Both the position numbers and the translations under genes were made by a program. DNA of 42,375 bases from Kutzneria sp. 744 (GTDB lineage: Bacteria > Actinomycetota > Actinomycetes > Mycobacteriales > Pseudonocardiaceae): positions 7,922,695-7,965,069 of the forward strand of contig NZ_KK037166.1 of NCBI RefSeq assembly GCF_000568255.1, in the 5' to 3' direction. This document shows positions 17,129 to 24,354 of the stretch, in pieces. The first letter of the stretch is position 1. Every line of letters starts with the position of its first letter. The notes under the pieces are model-generated. The model saw only the letters and a list, made by a program, of their open reading frames with translations, made no database searches and was not told the DNA's origin.

Positions 17129-19027
17129 TCAGCAAGCACCGTTGTCGGTCCACACGTTCTGGCTGTTGGCCCCGGGGGTGTCGCCCTGGGTCCACCACTT
17201 CGCCGTCCACTTGTGGCCGCCGTAGGAGACCACCGCACCGCCGTTGTACGGAACCGTTGCGCTCCACGCGGTCGGGCAGTTGCCGCCGCCGGGCGGAGTC
17301 GTGCCGCCGCCACAGGGACCGTTGTCCGCCCACACACCCTGGCTGTTGGAGCCGGGGGTGTCGCCCTGCGTCCACCACTTCGCGGTCCACTGGTGGCCGC
17401 CGTAGGACACGACCGCGCCGCCGTTGTACGGGGTGGAGGCGTTCCACGCCGCCGCCGTGCAACTACCGGGCGGGGTGGTGGTCGTCGTGGTGGTGGTCGT
17501 GGTCGTCGTCGTGGTCGTGGTGGTGGTCGTCGTGGGCGGGCCCGCGCAGCCCGGCGTGCTGGCCGAGAGGCCGTTCACCACGGCGTTGAACAGCGTCGAA
17601 GCCGGGTCGAGGTCGTAGAGCGAGAACATCATCGCGCCGGCCAGGCCGTTGCAGTGGATGTAGTCGGTCCGCGCCTTGATCGACTGCGGCGAGGAGCCGC
17701 CGTAGAAGTTCGTGCCGTCGTAGAACCAGGCCGACTGCGTGGTCGGGTCGAAGAAGGTGTCGGCCGGGTTGTTGACGACCCCGGTCAGCTCCTTGTACAT
17801 CGCCACACCCGGCACGTCGCCGCTGAGCGTGTGACCCGGGGACGGGCCGGTCGCGCTCTGGTACAGACCGTGGTTGTTGCCGGCCGGCACACCCGTCCAG
17901 CCGCGGTAGTAGAACGGGATGCCCAGTGTCAGCTTGTTCGACGGGAAGCCACCCGGTATGCCGTAGGCGCTGGAACCCTTGGTGTAGGCCTTGAGCACCG
18001 AGTCGATGGTGTACTTCTCCGTGCCCGGCGGGATGGCGCCGGACGGGTCGCTCGGCGAGGAGTAGAGCGGGTCCTGGAAGTTCGTCGGACCGGTGGCGTC
18101 CCACGCGCCGTGCATGTCGTAGGTCATCGCGTCGGCGAAGTCCATGTACTGACCGATCTTGTCGGTCTGGATCTTCGCGATCTTGTCCTGGCCGCCGGGC
18201 AGCGCCGCGGACAGCGAGTAGTGCTTGCCGCCCAACGCGTCCAGCTGCGACCGGAACTCGGCCAGCAGCGCGGTGAAGTTCGCGGTGTCGTTCGGGCTGG
18301 TGTGGTTGCCCAGGTGCCCGCCGGCCGCCGCCGGGTACTCCCAGTCGATGTCGAAGCCGTCGAAGATGCCGGCCGCGGTGCCGGGGCCGCCGTAGCCGCC
18401 CTGCGAGGGCAGGTTTCCCTTGATGAACATGTCGATGCAGGAGCTGACGAGCTTCTTGCGGGAGGCGTCGGTGGCCGCCGCGTCCGAGAAGTACTTCGAG
18501 TACGACCAGCCGCCCAGCGACAGCACGACCTTCAGGTTCGGGTGCCGGGCCTTCAGCTCCTGGAGCTGGTGGAAGTTGCCCACGATCGGCATGCCGAAGG
18601 CGTCCGCGGTGCCGTCGACGCTGATGTCCGAGCCGAACGACTTCTGGTAGTCGGCGAACGCGTCGCCCGCGCCGTCGCCGGCGTTCGGGTCGTTCTCCCC
18701 GCCCGGGTCCGGCGTGCTGGCCTTGGTCGCCTCGAAGCAGGACAGGCTGGACGGGTCGATGTTCTCGAAGTCGTAGATCAGATAGTCGAGGTTGTTGGCC
18801 AGCGAGTCGACGTTCTTCGGGTAGTACGCGTTCTGGTAGATCGACCACTGGTCGTAGTAGGCGATGCGCAGGCCGCCGCTGGACGCCGCGGCGGTCGCCG
18901 CCGCCGGGGTCACCGCCAGGGACTGGGGCTGCTGCTGTGCGGAGCCGGCGCCGACAGCGGTGATGCTGCCGACGACCACGGTCGCGGCCGCCGCCGCGAT
19001 CAGGGCCGTTCTCACGGATGACTTCAT
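17129..19027 (-). CDS. GH18 chitinase (ChiA-like) with two C-terminal chitin-binding modules
   Basis: 632 aa from ATG 19027. It has a signal peptide (MKSSVRTALIAAAAATVVVG, cleavage about residue 40) and a GH18 barrel from about 50 (LRIAYYDQWSIYQ). LKVVLSLGGWSYSKYF is the SxGG strand and FDGFDIDWEYP the DxxDxDxE motif with catalytic Glu230. MTYDMHGAWD and GIPFYYRGWTGV are typical of the endo/processive subfamily with an insertion domain. A (Thr)n linker follows, encoded by a GTGGTCGTC-type repeat, then two roughly 45-aa CBM5/12 modules (each C...W...YNGGAVVSYGGH, WTAKWWTQGDTPG). It acts outside the cell on chitin. It lies 96 bp downstream of a second GH18 gene on the same strand, probably reading from the same DasR-boxed promoter. 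Confidence 0.95.
   Translation of the reverse strand: MKSSVRTALIAAAAATVVVGSITAVGAGSAQQQPQSLAVTPAAATAAASSGGLRIAYYDQWSIYQNAYYPKNVDSLANNLDYLIYDFENIDPSSLSCFEATKASTPDPGGENDPNAGDGAGDAFADYQKSFGSDISVDGTADAFGMPIVGNFHQLQELKARHPNLKVVLSLGGWSYSKYFSDAAATDASRKKLVSSCIDMFIKGNLPSQGGYGGPGTAAGIFDGFDIDWEYPAAAGGHLGNHTSPNDTANFTALLAEFRSQLDALGGKHYSLSAALPGGQDKIAKIQTDKIGQYMDFADAMTYDMHGAWDATGPTNFQDPLYSSPSDPSGAIPPGTEKYTIDSVLKAYTKGSSAYGIPGGFPSNKLTLGIPFYYRGWTGVPAGNNHGLYQSATGPSPGHTLSGDVPGVAMYKELTGVVNNPADTFFDPTTQSAWFYDGTNFYGGSSPQSIKARTDYIHCNGLAGAMMFSLYDLDPASTLFNAVVNGLSASTPGCAGPPTTTTTTTTTTTTTTTTTTTTPPGSCTAAAWNASTPYNGGAVVSYGGHQWTAKWWTQGDTPGSNSQGVWADNGPCGGGTTPPGGGNCPTAWSATVPYNGGAVVSYGGHKWTAKWWTQGDTPGANSQNVWTDNGAC
17476..17534. 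repeat. Thr-linker microsatellite (GTGGTCGTC-type)
   Basis: Low-complexity run of GTG/GTC triplets on the plus strand, encoding about 20 consecutive threonines on the minus strand between the GH18 domain and the chitin-binding modules. Such linkers are flexible, usually glycosylated, and prone to length variation. Confidence 0.85.
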
Positions 19028-19071
19028 CTGCAGGGGGCCTTCCGAGTAGGGGGGATTACGGAAGTGTGGTG

Positions 19072-19114
19072 TTCGCCGGCGGGTCGGGATCGGGTGCACC
19101 GACCCACCGGCGAA
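19072..19114 (-). terminator. hairpin between the two chitinase genes
   Basis: Arms TTCGCCGGCGGGTCGG (19072-19087) and CCGACCCACCGGCGAA (19099-19114) match at 15 of 16 positions, loop 11 bases. It lies 10 bases after the stop of the upstream chitinase and 45 bases before the start of the next. No U-tract follows, so it may be a partial terminator or an mRNA 3' stabiliser that sets the ratio of the two enzymes. Confidence 0.6.
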
Positions 19115-19123
19115 AGCGCTGAC

Positions 19124-20554
19124 TCAGCAGGAGCCGTTGTCGGTCCAGACGTTCTGGCTGTTGGCGCCGGGCGTGTCGCCCTGCGTCCACCACTTCGCGG
19201 TCCACTTGTGGTTGCCGTAGGAGACGACCGCGCCGCCGTTGTACGGCGTGGTGGCGCTCCAGGCCGCCGGGCAGGTGCCGCCGCCCGGCGGGTTGGTCGT
19301 GGTGCCGCCACCGGTGCAGGCGCCGTTGTCGGTCCACACGTTCTGCGAGCCGCCAGGGGTGTCACCCTGCGTCCACCACTTGGCCGTCCACTGGTGGCCG
19401 CCGTACGAGACGACCGCCCCGCCGCTGTACGGGGTCGTGGCGTTCCACGCCGCGGCCGAGCAGGTTCCGCCGCCGCCCGGAGTCGTCGTCGTGGTGGTGG
19501 TGCTGGGCGGCGGGGACTGCGGCGGCGTCGCGCCGGCGAAGCGGGTGGTGAACTTCGTGAAGTCCCAGTCGTTCTGCGTGATGTTGCTGCAGATCCCGTT
19601 GTCGGTGCTGGAGCCGCACTGGCGGTCCCGGTTGACCGACCAGAACGTGAACCGGCCGAGGCCGTGGCTGGTCGCGTAGTCGTAGACGGTCTGGAAGTCG
19701 GACTGGGCGAACACCTCGCCGTTGTCCGAGTGGCCGTTCATGCCCGAGAAGCCCTCGTGGGCGTACGCGGTCGTGCTGTCCCAGCCCATGTGGCTCATCA
19801 GCAGGCCGTGCAGGCCCTCCAGCGCGGAGGTCTGCGCGGAGCCGCCGGCGAAGCCGCCGTCGAACGGCATGATGGAGAAGTTGTTGGGGGAGAAGCCCAA
19901 CGCCTTGGACTTGTCCAGCAGTTGGGTGCCGAACCAGCCGGTGCCGGCCGCGGTGCCCGGCATCGTCACGGAGACGAACAGGCCGGGATTGTCGGCCTGC
20001 AACGTCTTGGCCGCGCCCAGCTCGTTGTTGACCGCCGCGTCGTTCTCGTACTCCGGCTCTTCGAGGTCGAAGTCGATGGCGTGCAGCGCGTACTTGGTGA
20101 TGACCTGCTGGTAGGCCGCGGCGGTGGCCGCCACGGTGCCGCAGGTCTGGCCGAGCTTGGTGCCGCCGTAGCCGCCGACCGAGACGGACACGTCGCCGCC
20201 GGCCGCGCGGATCCGGCTGATCACGCCGGCCACCGCGGTGTCGGAGGAGACGGCGTTCTTGCCGTCCCAGGTGGGGCTGCACCCGCCCCCGTCGGGGGCG
20301 AGGATGAAGGCCAGCTGGAAGGCCTTCTGCCCGGTCGCCGCCATCACGACGGTCGGGTCGGGCGGGTTGTTGCTGACCGGCATGAGGTACGGCGCCGAGG
20401 CGTACCAGTTGTTGGACAGGGCGTTCGGGGCCAGCGCGGCGGCGGAAGCGGCCGGCTGGACCTGAGCCGTGCTGGCGTTGGCGGCTACAGCCGCGGCGAC
20501 GCCCGCCACGGCGACCGCTGCCAACGCGGTCGCGGCGAGTTTGGCTCGCTGCAT
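19124..20554 (-). CDS. GH18 chitinase (short-barrel type) with two C-terminal chitin-binding modules
   Basis: 476 aa from ATG 20554, preceded by GAGGAGG. It has a signal peptide (MQRAKLAATALAAVAVAGVA). The catalytic domain differs from its neighbour: WYASAPYLMPVSNN, FQLAFILAPDGGGCSPTW, VSVSVGGYGGTKLGQTC (SxGG strand) and AIDFDLEEPEY (DxDxE, catalytic Glu165), then SIMPFDGG and FWSVNRDRQC. This is the compact streptomycete GH18 class. After a short Pro/Thr linker come two CBM5/12 modules nearly identical to those of the downstream chitinase. Two DasR-like boxes flank a TTGACA -35 upstream, so induction by chitin or GlcNAc signalling is expected (inference from known Streptomyces chitinase promoters). 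Confidence 0.95.
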   Translation of the reverse strand: MQRAKLAATALAAVAVAGVAAAVAANASTAQVQPAASAAALAPNALSNNWYASAPYLMPVSNNPPDPTVVMAATGQKAFQLAFILAPDGGGCSPTWDGKNAVSSDTAVAGVISRIRAAGGDVSVSVGGYGGTKLGQTCGTVAATAAAYQQVITKYALHAIDFDLEEPEYENDAAVNNELGAAKTLQADNPGLFVSVTMPGTAAGTGWFGTQLLDKSKALGFSPNNFSIMPFDGGFAGGSAQTSALEGLHGLLMSHMGWDSTTAYAHEGFSGMNGHSDNGEVFAQSDFQTVYDYATSHGLGRFTFWSVNRDRQCGSSTDNGICSNITQNDWDFTKFTTRFAGATPPQSPPPSTTTTTTTPGGGGTCSAAAWNATTPYSGGAVVSYGGHQWTAKWWTQGDTPGGSQNVWTDNGACTGGGTTTNPPGGGTCPAAWSATTPYNGGAVVSYGNHKWTAKWWTQGDTPGANSQNVWTDNGSC

Positions 20555-20615
20555 ATGTCCTCCTCGTCGAAGGCACTGCACGTTCGTCTTTCGCCGGGCC
20601 CGGTGTTCAGAAATG

Positions 20616-20627
20616 TGGACTAGACCA
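20616..20627. promoter_or_regulatory. DasR-like (dre) box, proximal
   Basis: TGGACTAGACCA differs by one base from the core TGGTCTAGACCA of DasR responsive elements. On the minus strand it lies between the TTGACA -35 (20635-20640) and the presumed -10 (about 20612-20617) of the chitinase gene. Confidence 0.6.
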
Positions 20628-20634
20628 TTGAAGG

Positions 20635-20640
20635 TGTCAA
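20635..20640 (-). promoter_or_regulatory. -35 hexamer TTGACA of chitinase operon
   Basis: Reads TTGACA on the minus strand, about 80 bp before the chitinase ATG and between the two DasR-like boxes. With 17 bp spacing the -10 would be CACATT, which is weak, so activation or derepression is likely to matter. Confidence 0.5.
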
Positions 20641-20645
20641 GGCTT

Positions 20646-20657
20646 TGGCCTAGACCA
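20646..20657. promoter_or_regulatory. DasR-like (dre) box, distal
   Basis: TGGCCTAGACCA, one mismatch to TGGTCTAGACCA, exactly 30 bp from the proximal box and just upstream of the -35. A pair of such repeats around the -35 is the known design of Streptomyces chitinase promoters. Confidence 0.6.
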
Positions 20658-20715
20658 ATAGGCAGACTGTGAGGTGACTACTCCGTTCGGCCCCCGCCGT
20701 TGGTCGCAAAACGGA

Positions 20716-20742
20716 ACGGGGCCCGCCGAATGCGGGCCCCGT
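20716..20742 (-). terminator. intrinsic terminator after GH27 gene
   Basis: Perfect 11-bp stem ACGGGGCCCGC / GCGGGCCCCGT with a 5-base loop. On the minus strand it is followed by TCCGTTTTG, giving a short U-tract. It ends transcription of the alpha-galactosidase before the chitinase promoter. Confidence 0.8.
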
Positions 20743-20759
20743 GGTATTGCCTTTGTATC

Positions 20760-22088
20760 TCAGAGCCATACCGTCAACAGGCGCGATGCGTGCGGCGCGA
20801 GCGTGGCCGAGAAGCTGTCGTGGGCCACGCCGAGATTCTTGTGCGTCCAGACGTCTCGGACGAAGGCGATGTGCCAATGGGGTGCTAGATCGGTCCAGTT
20901 GGCGGTCACGGTGGCGGGCGCGTCGCCGAGGTTGAACAGGGCGACGGTGTAGCTGCCGTTGTGGTTGTCGCTCACCCAGACCTGCTGCTTGGTCGCCTGC
21001 GAGAGCGGGTGCGCGGCCCGGCCGGCCTGGTCGACCGCGATCACCTCGTCATTGGTGATCATCTTGACGTCGTCGGGCACCAGCTTGGTCAGGTCGGTGC
21101 CCAGCAGCAGCGGCGAGGCCTCGATCGCCCACAGCGTCATCACCGACTGCTTCTCGTCCGTGCTCAGCCCGTCGGTCGCGCCGTTGCCGATCTCCAGCGA
21201 GTCCAGGTCGTTCCAGTGGCCCGGTCCCGCGAACGGCACCCACTTCGGCGCGTCGTCCCAGCGCAGCGAGGCCCGCACGCCCCAGTTGGTCAGGCCGACA
21301 CAATGTGAGTAGCACTCGATGTCGCCCTCGATGCGCCAGCCGTTGCTGTACTTCTGCCACACCGCCGCGTTCTCGAAGCTCAGCGAGTTCGACAGCTCCA
21401 GGTGGATCGGCCGGTGGGTGGCGTCCAGCGCCTTGCGCCACTGCTGCATGTCCGTGCGGTTGTCCGTCGGCACCCGGCCGCCGCCCGGGCCGACGAAGTC
21501 CATCTTGATGTAGTCGACTCCCCAGGACGCCAACAGATCGGCCTGCGACTGCACGTAGGCTGCCGCCCCCGGCTTGCTGAAGTCCAGCTTGCCCGCGCCG
21601 TCCGCCGCCGTGTTGCCCGGCTGTGTCGGGTCGATGACATCCTGTATGTGGTACGGAGTTCCCTTGATCGGCGAGTTCGCCGCCACCGCCGCCTTGGGCA
21701 CGCCCGGCACCATGTAGATGCCGAACTTCAGGCCGAGGCCGTGCACGTACTTCGCCACCGCCGGAATCCCGTCGGGGAACTTCGTGGTGTCCCAAGCGCT
21801 CCGGCCGTACTGGTCCACGCCGGCCGTCCAGCCCGCGTCGATGTTGACGTACTGGTAGCCGTGTTTCTGCAGCACGTCGTGCTGGACCTTGGCCTGCGCC
21901 TCGATGATCGCTTCCGAGATGTTGCCGTGCAGCGAGCTCCAGCTGCTCCACCCCATCGGCGGGGTTCTGGAGATCGTCGGGTGGTGCCCCCGGTCCTCGG
22001 AGGTCTGCGGCTGTGCCACCGCCGGCCCGCCCGTCGCGAGCAGTGCCGCCGCGGTGAGCAGGGCAGCGCCGATCCGCCACCTGGTCAT
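20760..22088 (-). CDS. secreted GH27 alpha-galactosidase
   Basis: 442 aa, ATG preceded by GAAGGAG. It has a signal peptide (MTRWRIGAALLTAAALLATG, cleavage near AVAQP). Clan GH-D/GH27 motifs are clear: TPPMGWSSWSS, YVNIDAGW, LGLKFGIYMVPG, YIKMDF (nucleophile Asp197), WRIEGDIE (acid/base Asp256) and FAGPGHWNDLDSLEIGN. The C-terminal 90 residues form the Greek-key domain (SYTVALFNLGDAPATVTANW). It removes terminal alpha-galactosyl residues outside the cell; close GH27 relatives can instead act on beta-L-arabinopyranose or alpha-GalNAc, which cannot be separated here. Putative operator half-sites lie about 80-100 bp upstream. Confidence 0.9.
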   Translation of the reverse strand: MTRWRIGAALLTAAALLATGGPAVAQPQTSEDRGHHPTISRTPPMGWSSWSSLHGNISEAIIEAQAKVQHDVLQKHGYQYVNIDAGWTAGVDQYGRSAWDTTKFPDGIPAVAKYVHGLGLKFGIYMVPGVPKAAVAANSPIKGTPYHIQDVIDPTQPGNTAADGAGKLDFSKPGAAAYVQSQADLLASWGVDYIKMDFVGPGGGRVPTDNRTDMQQWRKALDATHRPIHLELSNSLSFENAAVWQKYSNGWRIEGDIECYSHCVGLTNWGVRASLRWDDAPKWVPFAGPGHWNDLDSLEIGNGATDGLSTDEKQSVMTLWAIEASPLLLGTDLTKLVPDDVKMITNDEVIAVDQAGRAAHPLSQATKQQVWVSDNHNGSYTVALFNLGDAPATVTANWTDLAPHWHIAFVRDVWTHKNLGVAHDSFSATLAPHASRLLTVWL

Positions 22089-22167
22089 GCTTTGCTCCTT
22101 CGTCGAAGGTGCCCGGCGGCGGACGGGTCATCGGGTGAATCCTCGCCCCTTCTGCTTGTTTCGGCAA

Positions 22168-22191
22168 GATGTAGACGGTTACATCCGATGT
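22168..22191. promoter_or_regulatory. triple half-site operator candidate upstream of GH27 gene
   Basis: GATGTA (22168-22173) faces TACATC (22180-22185), and ACATC-C-GATGT (22181-22191) adds a third half-site. It lies about 80 bp upstream of the alpha-galactosidase ATG and just after the Lrp-type gene, in the right place to control the glycosidase. Confidence 0.35.
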
Positions 22192-22198
22192 GTGGCGG

Positions 22199-22648
22199 TC
22201 ACGGTGTCGCGCCTCGGCTCTTGATCACCCGCATGGTGAACTGCGAGATGGCCCGGGCGACGCCGGGCAGGCCGGTCAACCGGGTCATGTAGAGCTTTTC
22301 GTAGGCGGCCAGGTCTTTGACCCCGACCCAGAGCAGGTAGTCGGGCTGGCCGAACATGCGCCGGCACTCCAGCACCGCCTCGATCCGCACGACCTCGGCC
22401 TCGAACGCCTCGATCGTCGACCGCGACTGGTTGGCCATCTCGATGTGCACCAGCACGCTGAAGCCCTGGCCGAGCGCGGTCGGGTCCACGGTCGCGTGAT
22501 AGCCGGTGATCACGCCGTGGCTCTCCAGGATGCGCACCCGCCGCAGGCACGGGGACGGCGACAGTCCGACCCGGTCGGCCAGTTCGGTGTTGGCCAGCCG
22601 CCCGTCCGCCTGGAGCTCGGCGATGATCGCTCGGTCGATCTTGTCCAT
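22199..22648 (-). CDS. Lrp/AsnC-family regulator
   Basis: 149 aa. The N-terminal HTH is complete: DKIDRAIIAELQADGRLANT, then ELADRVGLSPSPCLRRVRIL, with ESHGVITGYHATVD as the start of the RAM (ligand-binding) domain; the C-terminus IKSRGATP is typical. It is divergent from a PLP-dependent decarboxylase, with about 110 bp between starts. A feast/famine regulator next to an amino-acid-consuming gene usually controls that gene in response to its amino-acid substrate, so this is probably its local regulator. Confidence 0.92.
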   Translation of the reverse strand: MDKIDRAIIAELQADGRLANTELADRVGLSPSPCLRRVRILESHGVITGYHATVDPTALGQGFSVLVHIEMANQSRSTIEAFEAEVVRIEAVLECRRMFGQPDYLLWVGVKDLAAYEKLYMTRLTGLPGVARAISQFTMRVIKSRGATP

Positions 22649-22760
22649 GGTGAATCATGCTAAGAACGAGGCCGTCTGTGAGCAACTTTGGCATCCTGTG
22701 GTGCCCCTAATTGGCTAATTTGACCAGCAAAGCCGATCGATCGAGGTGATTTCCTTGTCC

Positions 22761-24230
22761 ATGAACATCGTGGTCACTCCGGTGCTCGCGCTCACGCCCG
22801 AGGACCGGGCCCGTGCGGGTGAACTGCTGCTCACGCTGCTCGACGACTACGAGCGGGGCCTGCCGACCGCGCCGCTCGTTCCGGAGTTCGACGAGGAGGC
22901 GCTGACGGATCTGTTGTCGGCGCCCATTTCCCGTGAGGGCATCGGTGTCGAGGGGGTGTTCGCCGAGATCAAGAACAAGATCATTCCCAATTCCACGGCG
23001 CTGGCCAGCCCCCGGTTCCTGGCCTACGTGTCGGGCCCGCCCAACGGAATCGCGCCGTACGCGGAGGCGATCGCCGCGGCCATCAACCAGAACTGCAACT
23101 TCTGGCAGCTCGGGCCGGCGGCCAGCGTGGTCGAGCGGGCCGTGCTCCGGTGGCTGGCCGAACTCGTCGGCTATCCGCCGGACGCGGGCGGCATTCTCAC
23201 CGGCGGCGGATCGATCGCCACGCTCAACGCCCTGGTCACCGCCCTCAACGCTTTCGACCCCGACTTCCGGGCCAACGGGCTGCAAGCCCGGTCGGCCCCC
23301 GCCGTCGTCTACACCTCGACCGAGGCGCACCGCAGCGTCGACAAGGCCGCGGCGATCCTGGGCATCGGCCTCGACCACGTCCGGCACATCCCGGTCGACG
23401 AGCAGCACCGGATGCGGGTCGACGCGCTGGCCGAGGCGATCGCGGCCGACCGGCGGGCCGGGCTGGCGCCGTTCTGCGTGGTCGCCACCTCGGGCACGGT
23501 CACCACCGGCTCGGTGGATCCGCTCAACGCCATCGCCGACCTGTGCGAGCGCGAAGAGCTGTGGCTGCACGTGGATGGGGCCTACGGTGCGCTGTTCCGC
23601 CTCGGCACGACCACCCGTGACCGGCTGGACGGCATCGAGCGCGCGGACTCGATCACCTTGGACCCGCACAAGATGCTGTTCGCCTCGCTGGAGGCCGGGT
23701 GCCTGCTGGTGCGGGACCGCAAGCGATTGCGCGACGCGTTCGCCTTCAACTCGTCCTACCTGACCATTGCCGAGCATCCCGTGATGGTCGACTTCATGGA
23801 CTACGGCCCGCAGCTGTCCCGCGGCTTCAAGGCGTTGAAGGTGTGGACCGCCTTGCAGGCCTTCGGAACCGATGCCTTCCGTGCCGCCGTGGACCAGACG
23901 TTGGAGCTCGCCCAGCACCTCGCCGAGCGCGTCCGCCGCGCCGAGGAGTTGGAGCTCATGGCCCCAGTTCCGCTGACGGCCGTGTGCATCCGCCTTCGCG
24001 GCGCCACTGACACCGACCACACGGAGATCCTGGCCCAGCTCGCCCGTGAGGGCACTGCGCTGCTCGGACCGGCCAATGTCAACGGCCGTATGGGAATCCG
24101 CGCATGCGTCACCAACTACCGCACTCGCCGTGAGGACATCGACCTTGTCGTGGACCGCCTGTGCGAGTTCGCCAGGTCCGTTGAGTCAGGCCGCCAGGGC
24201 CGTTCGCGGCAACAACTCGCTGGCAGCTAA
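22761..24230 (+). CDS. PLP-dependent group II amino-acid decarboxylase
   Basis: 489 aa from ATG 22761 (GAGGTGA at 22743-22749 is the only Shine-Dalgarno-like stretch; GTG 22746 is an in-frame alternative). Fold-type I decarboxylase: FLAYVSGPPNGIAPYAEAIA, NCNFWQLGPAASVVERAVL, GGILTGGGSIATLNAL, EAHRSVDKAA (cofactor-stacking His190), WLHVDGAYGA (Asp272) and TLDPHKMLF (Schiff-base Lys304). Relatives act on aromatic amino acids, glutamate or diaminobutyrate; the substrate is not decidable. An Lrp/AsnC gene is divergent. The last 15 or so codons (after CEFARSVES) lie over an antisense remnant of a phosphotransferase gene, so the native C-terminus may have been replaced. Confidence 0.9.
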   Translation: MNIVVTPVLALTPEDRARAGELLLTLLDDYERGLPTAPLVPEFDEEALTDLLSAPISREGIGVEGVFAEIKNKIIPNSTALASPRFLAYVSGPPNGIAPYAEAIAAAINQNCNFWQLGPAASVVERAVLRWLAELVGYPPDAGGILTGGGSIATLNALVTALNAFDPDFRANGLQARSAPAVVYTSTEAHRSVDKAAAILGIGLDHVRHIPVDEQHRMRVDALAEAIAADRRAGLAPFCVVATSGTVTTGSVDPLNAIADLCEREELWLHVDGAYGALFRLGTTTRDRLDGIERADSITLDPHKMLFASLEAGCLLVRDRKRLRDAFAFNSSYLTIAEHPVMVDFMDYGPQLSRGFKALKVWTALQAFGTDAFRAAVDQTLELAQHLAERVRRAEELELMAPVPLTAVCIRLRGATDTDHTEILAQLAREGTALLGPANVNGRMGIRACVTNYRTRREDIDLVVDRLCEFARSVESGRQGRSRQQLAGS

Positions 24231-24249
24231 CCAAGTGGCGCTGGGCAGG
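24186..24249 (-). repeat. 64-bp repeat copy A: remnant of the 3' end of a phosphotransferase gene
   Basis: Read on the minus strand this encodes LPSATWLAASELLPRTALAA and a stop, nearly the same as the C-terminus of the intact gene at 26757 (LPSPTWLAASELLLRTALAA, stop). By eye 52 of 64 bases match without gaps. Upstream of this the similarity ends and a TAG appears in frame. It overlaps the decarboxylase 3' end in antisense. Confidence 0.8.
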
Positions 24250-24289
24250 TACAGGCGCATCGGTTGGGGCAGCTAGATGAAGTGATCAC

Positions 24290-24332
24290 TTGACAGCCCG
24301 CCTAGGCTGGCGCTGATTCGTGAAACGATTCA
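24290..24332 (+). promoter_or_regulatory. promoter and LacI-type operator of GH78 gene
   Basis: TTGACA at 24290-24295 is a good -35; the -10 is weak. TGAAACGATTCA (24321-24332) is a dyad around a central CG, the form favoured by LacI-family sugar regulators, 22 bases before the ATG. No LacI gene is in the window. Confidence 0.45.
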
Positions 24333-24354
24333 ACTCGGAATCGGGAGCCCCTGC

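Noticed and set aside
17476-17534. GTC/GTG triplet run as a CRISPR or minisatellite array
   Set aside because: It encodes the threonine linker of the chitinase in frame; there are no spacers.
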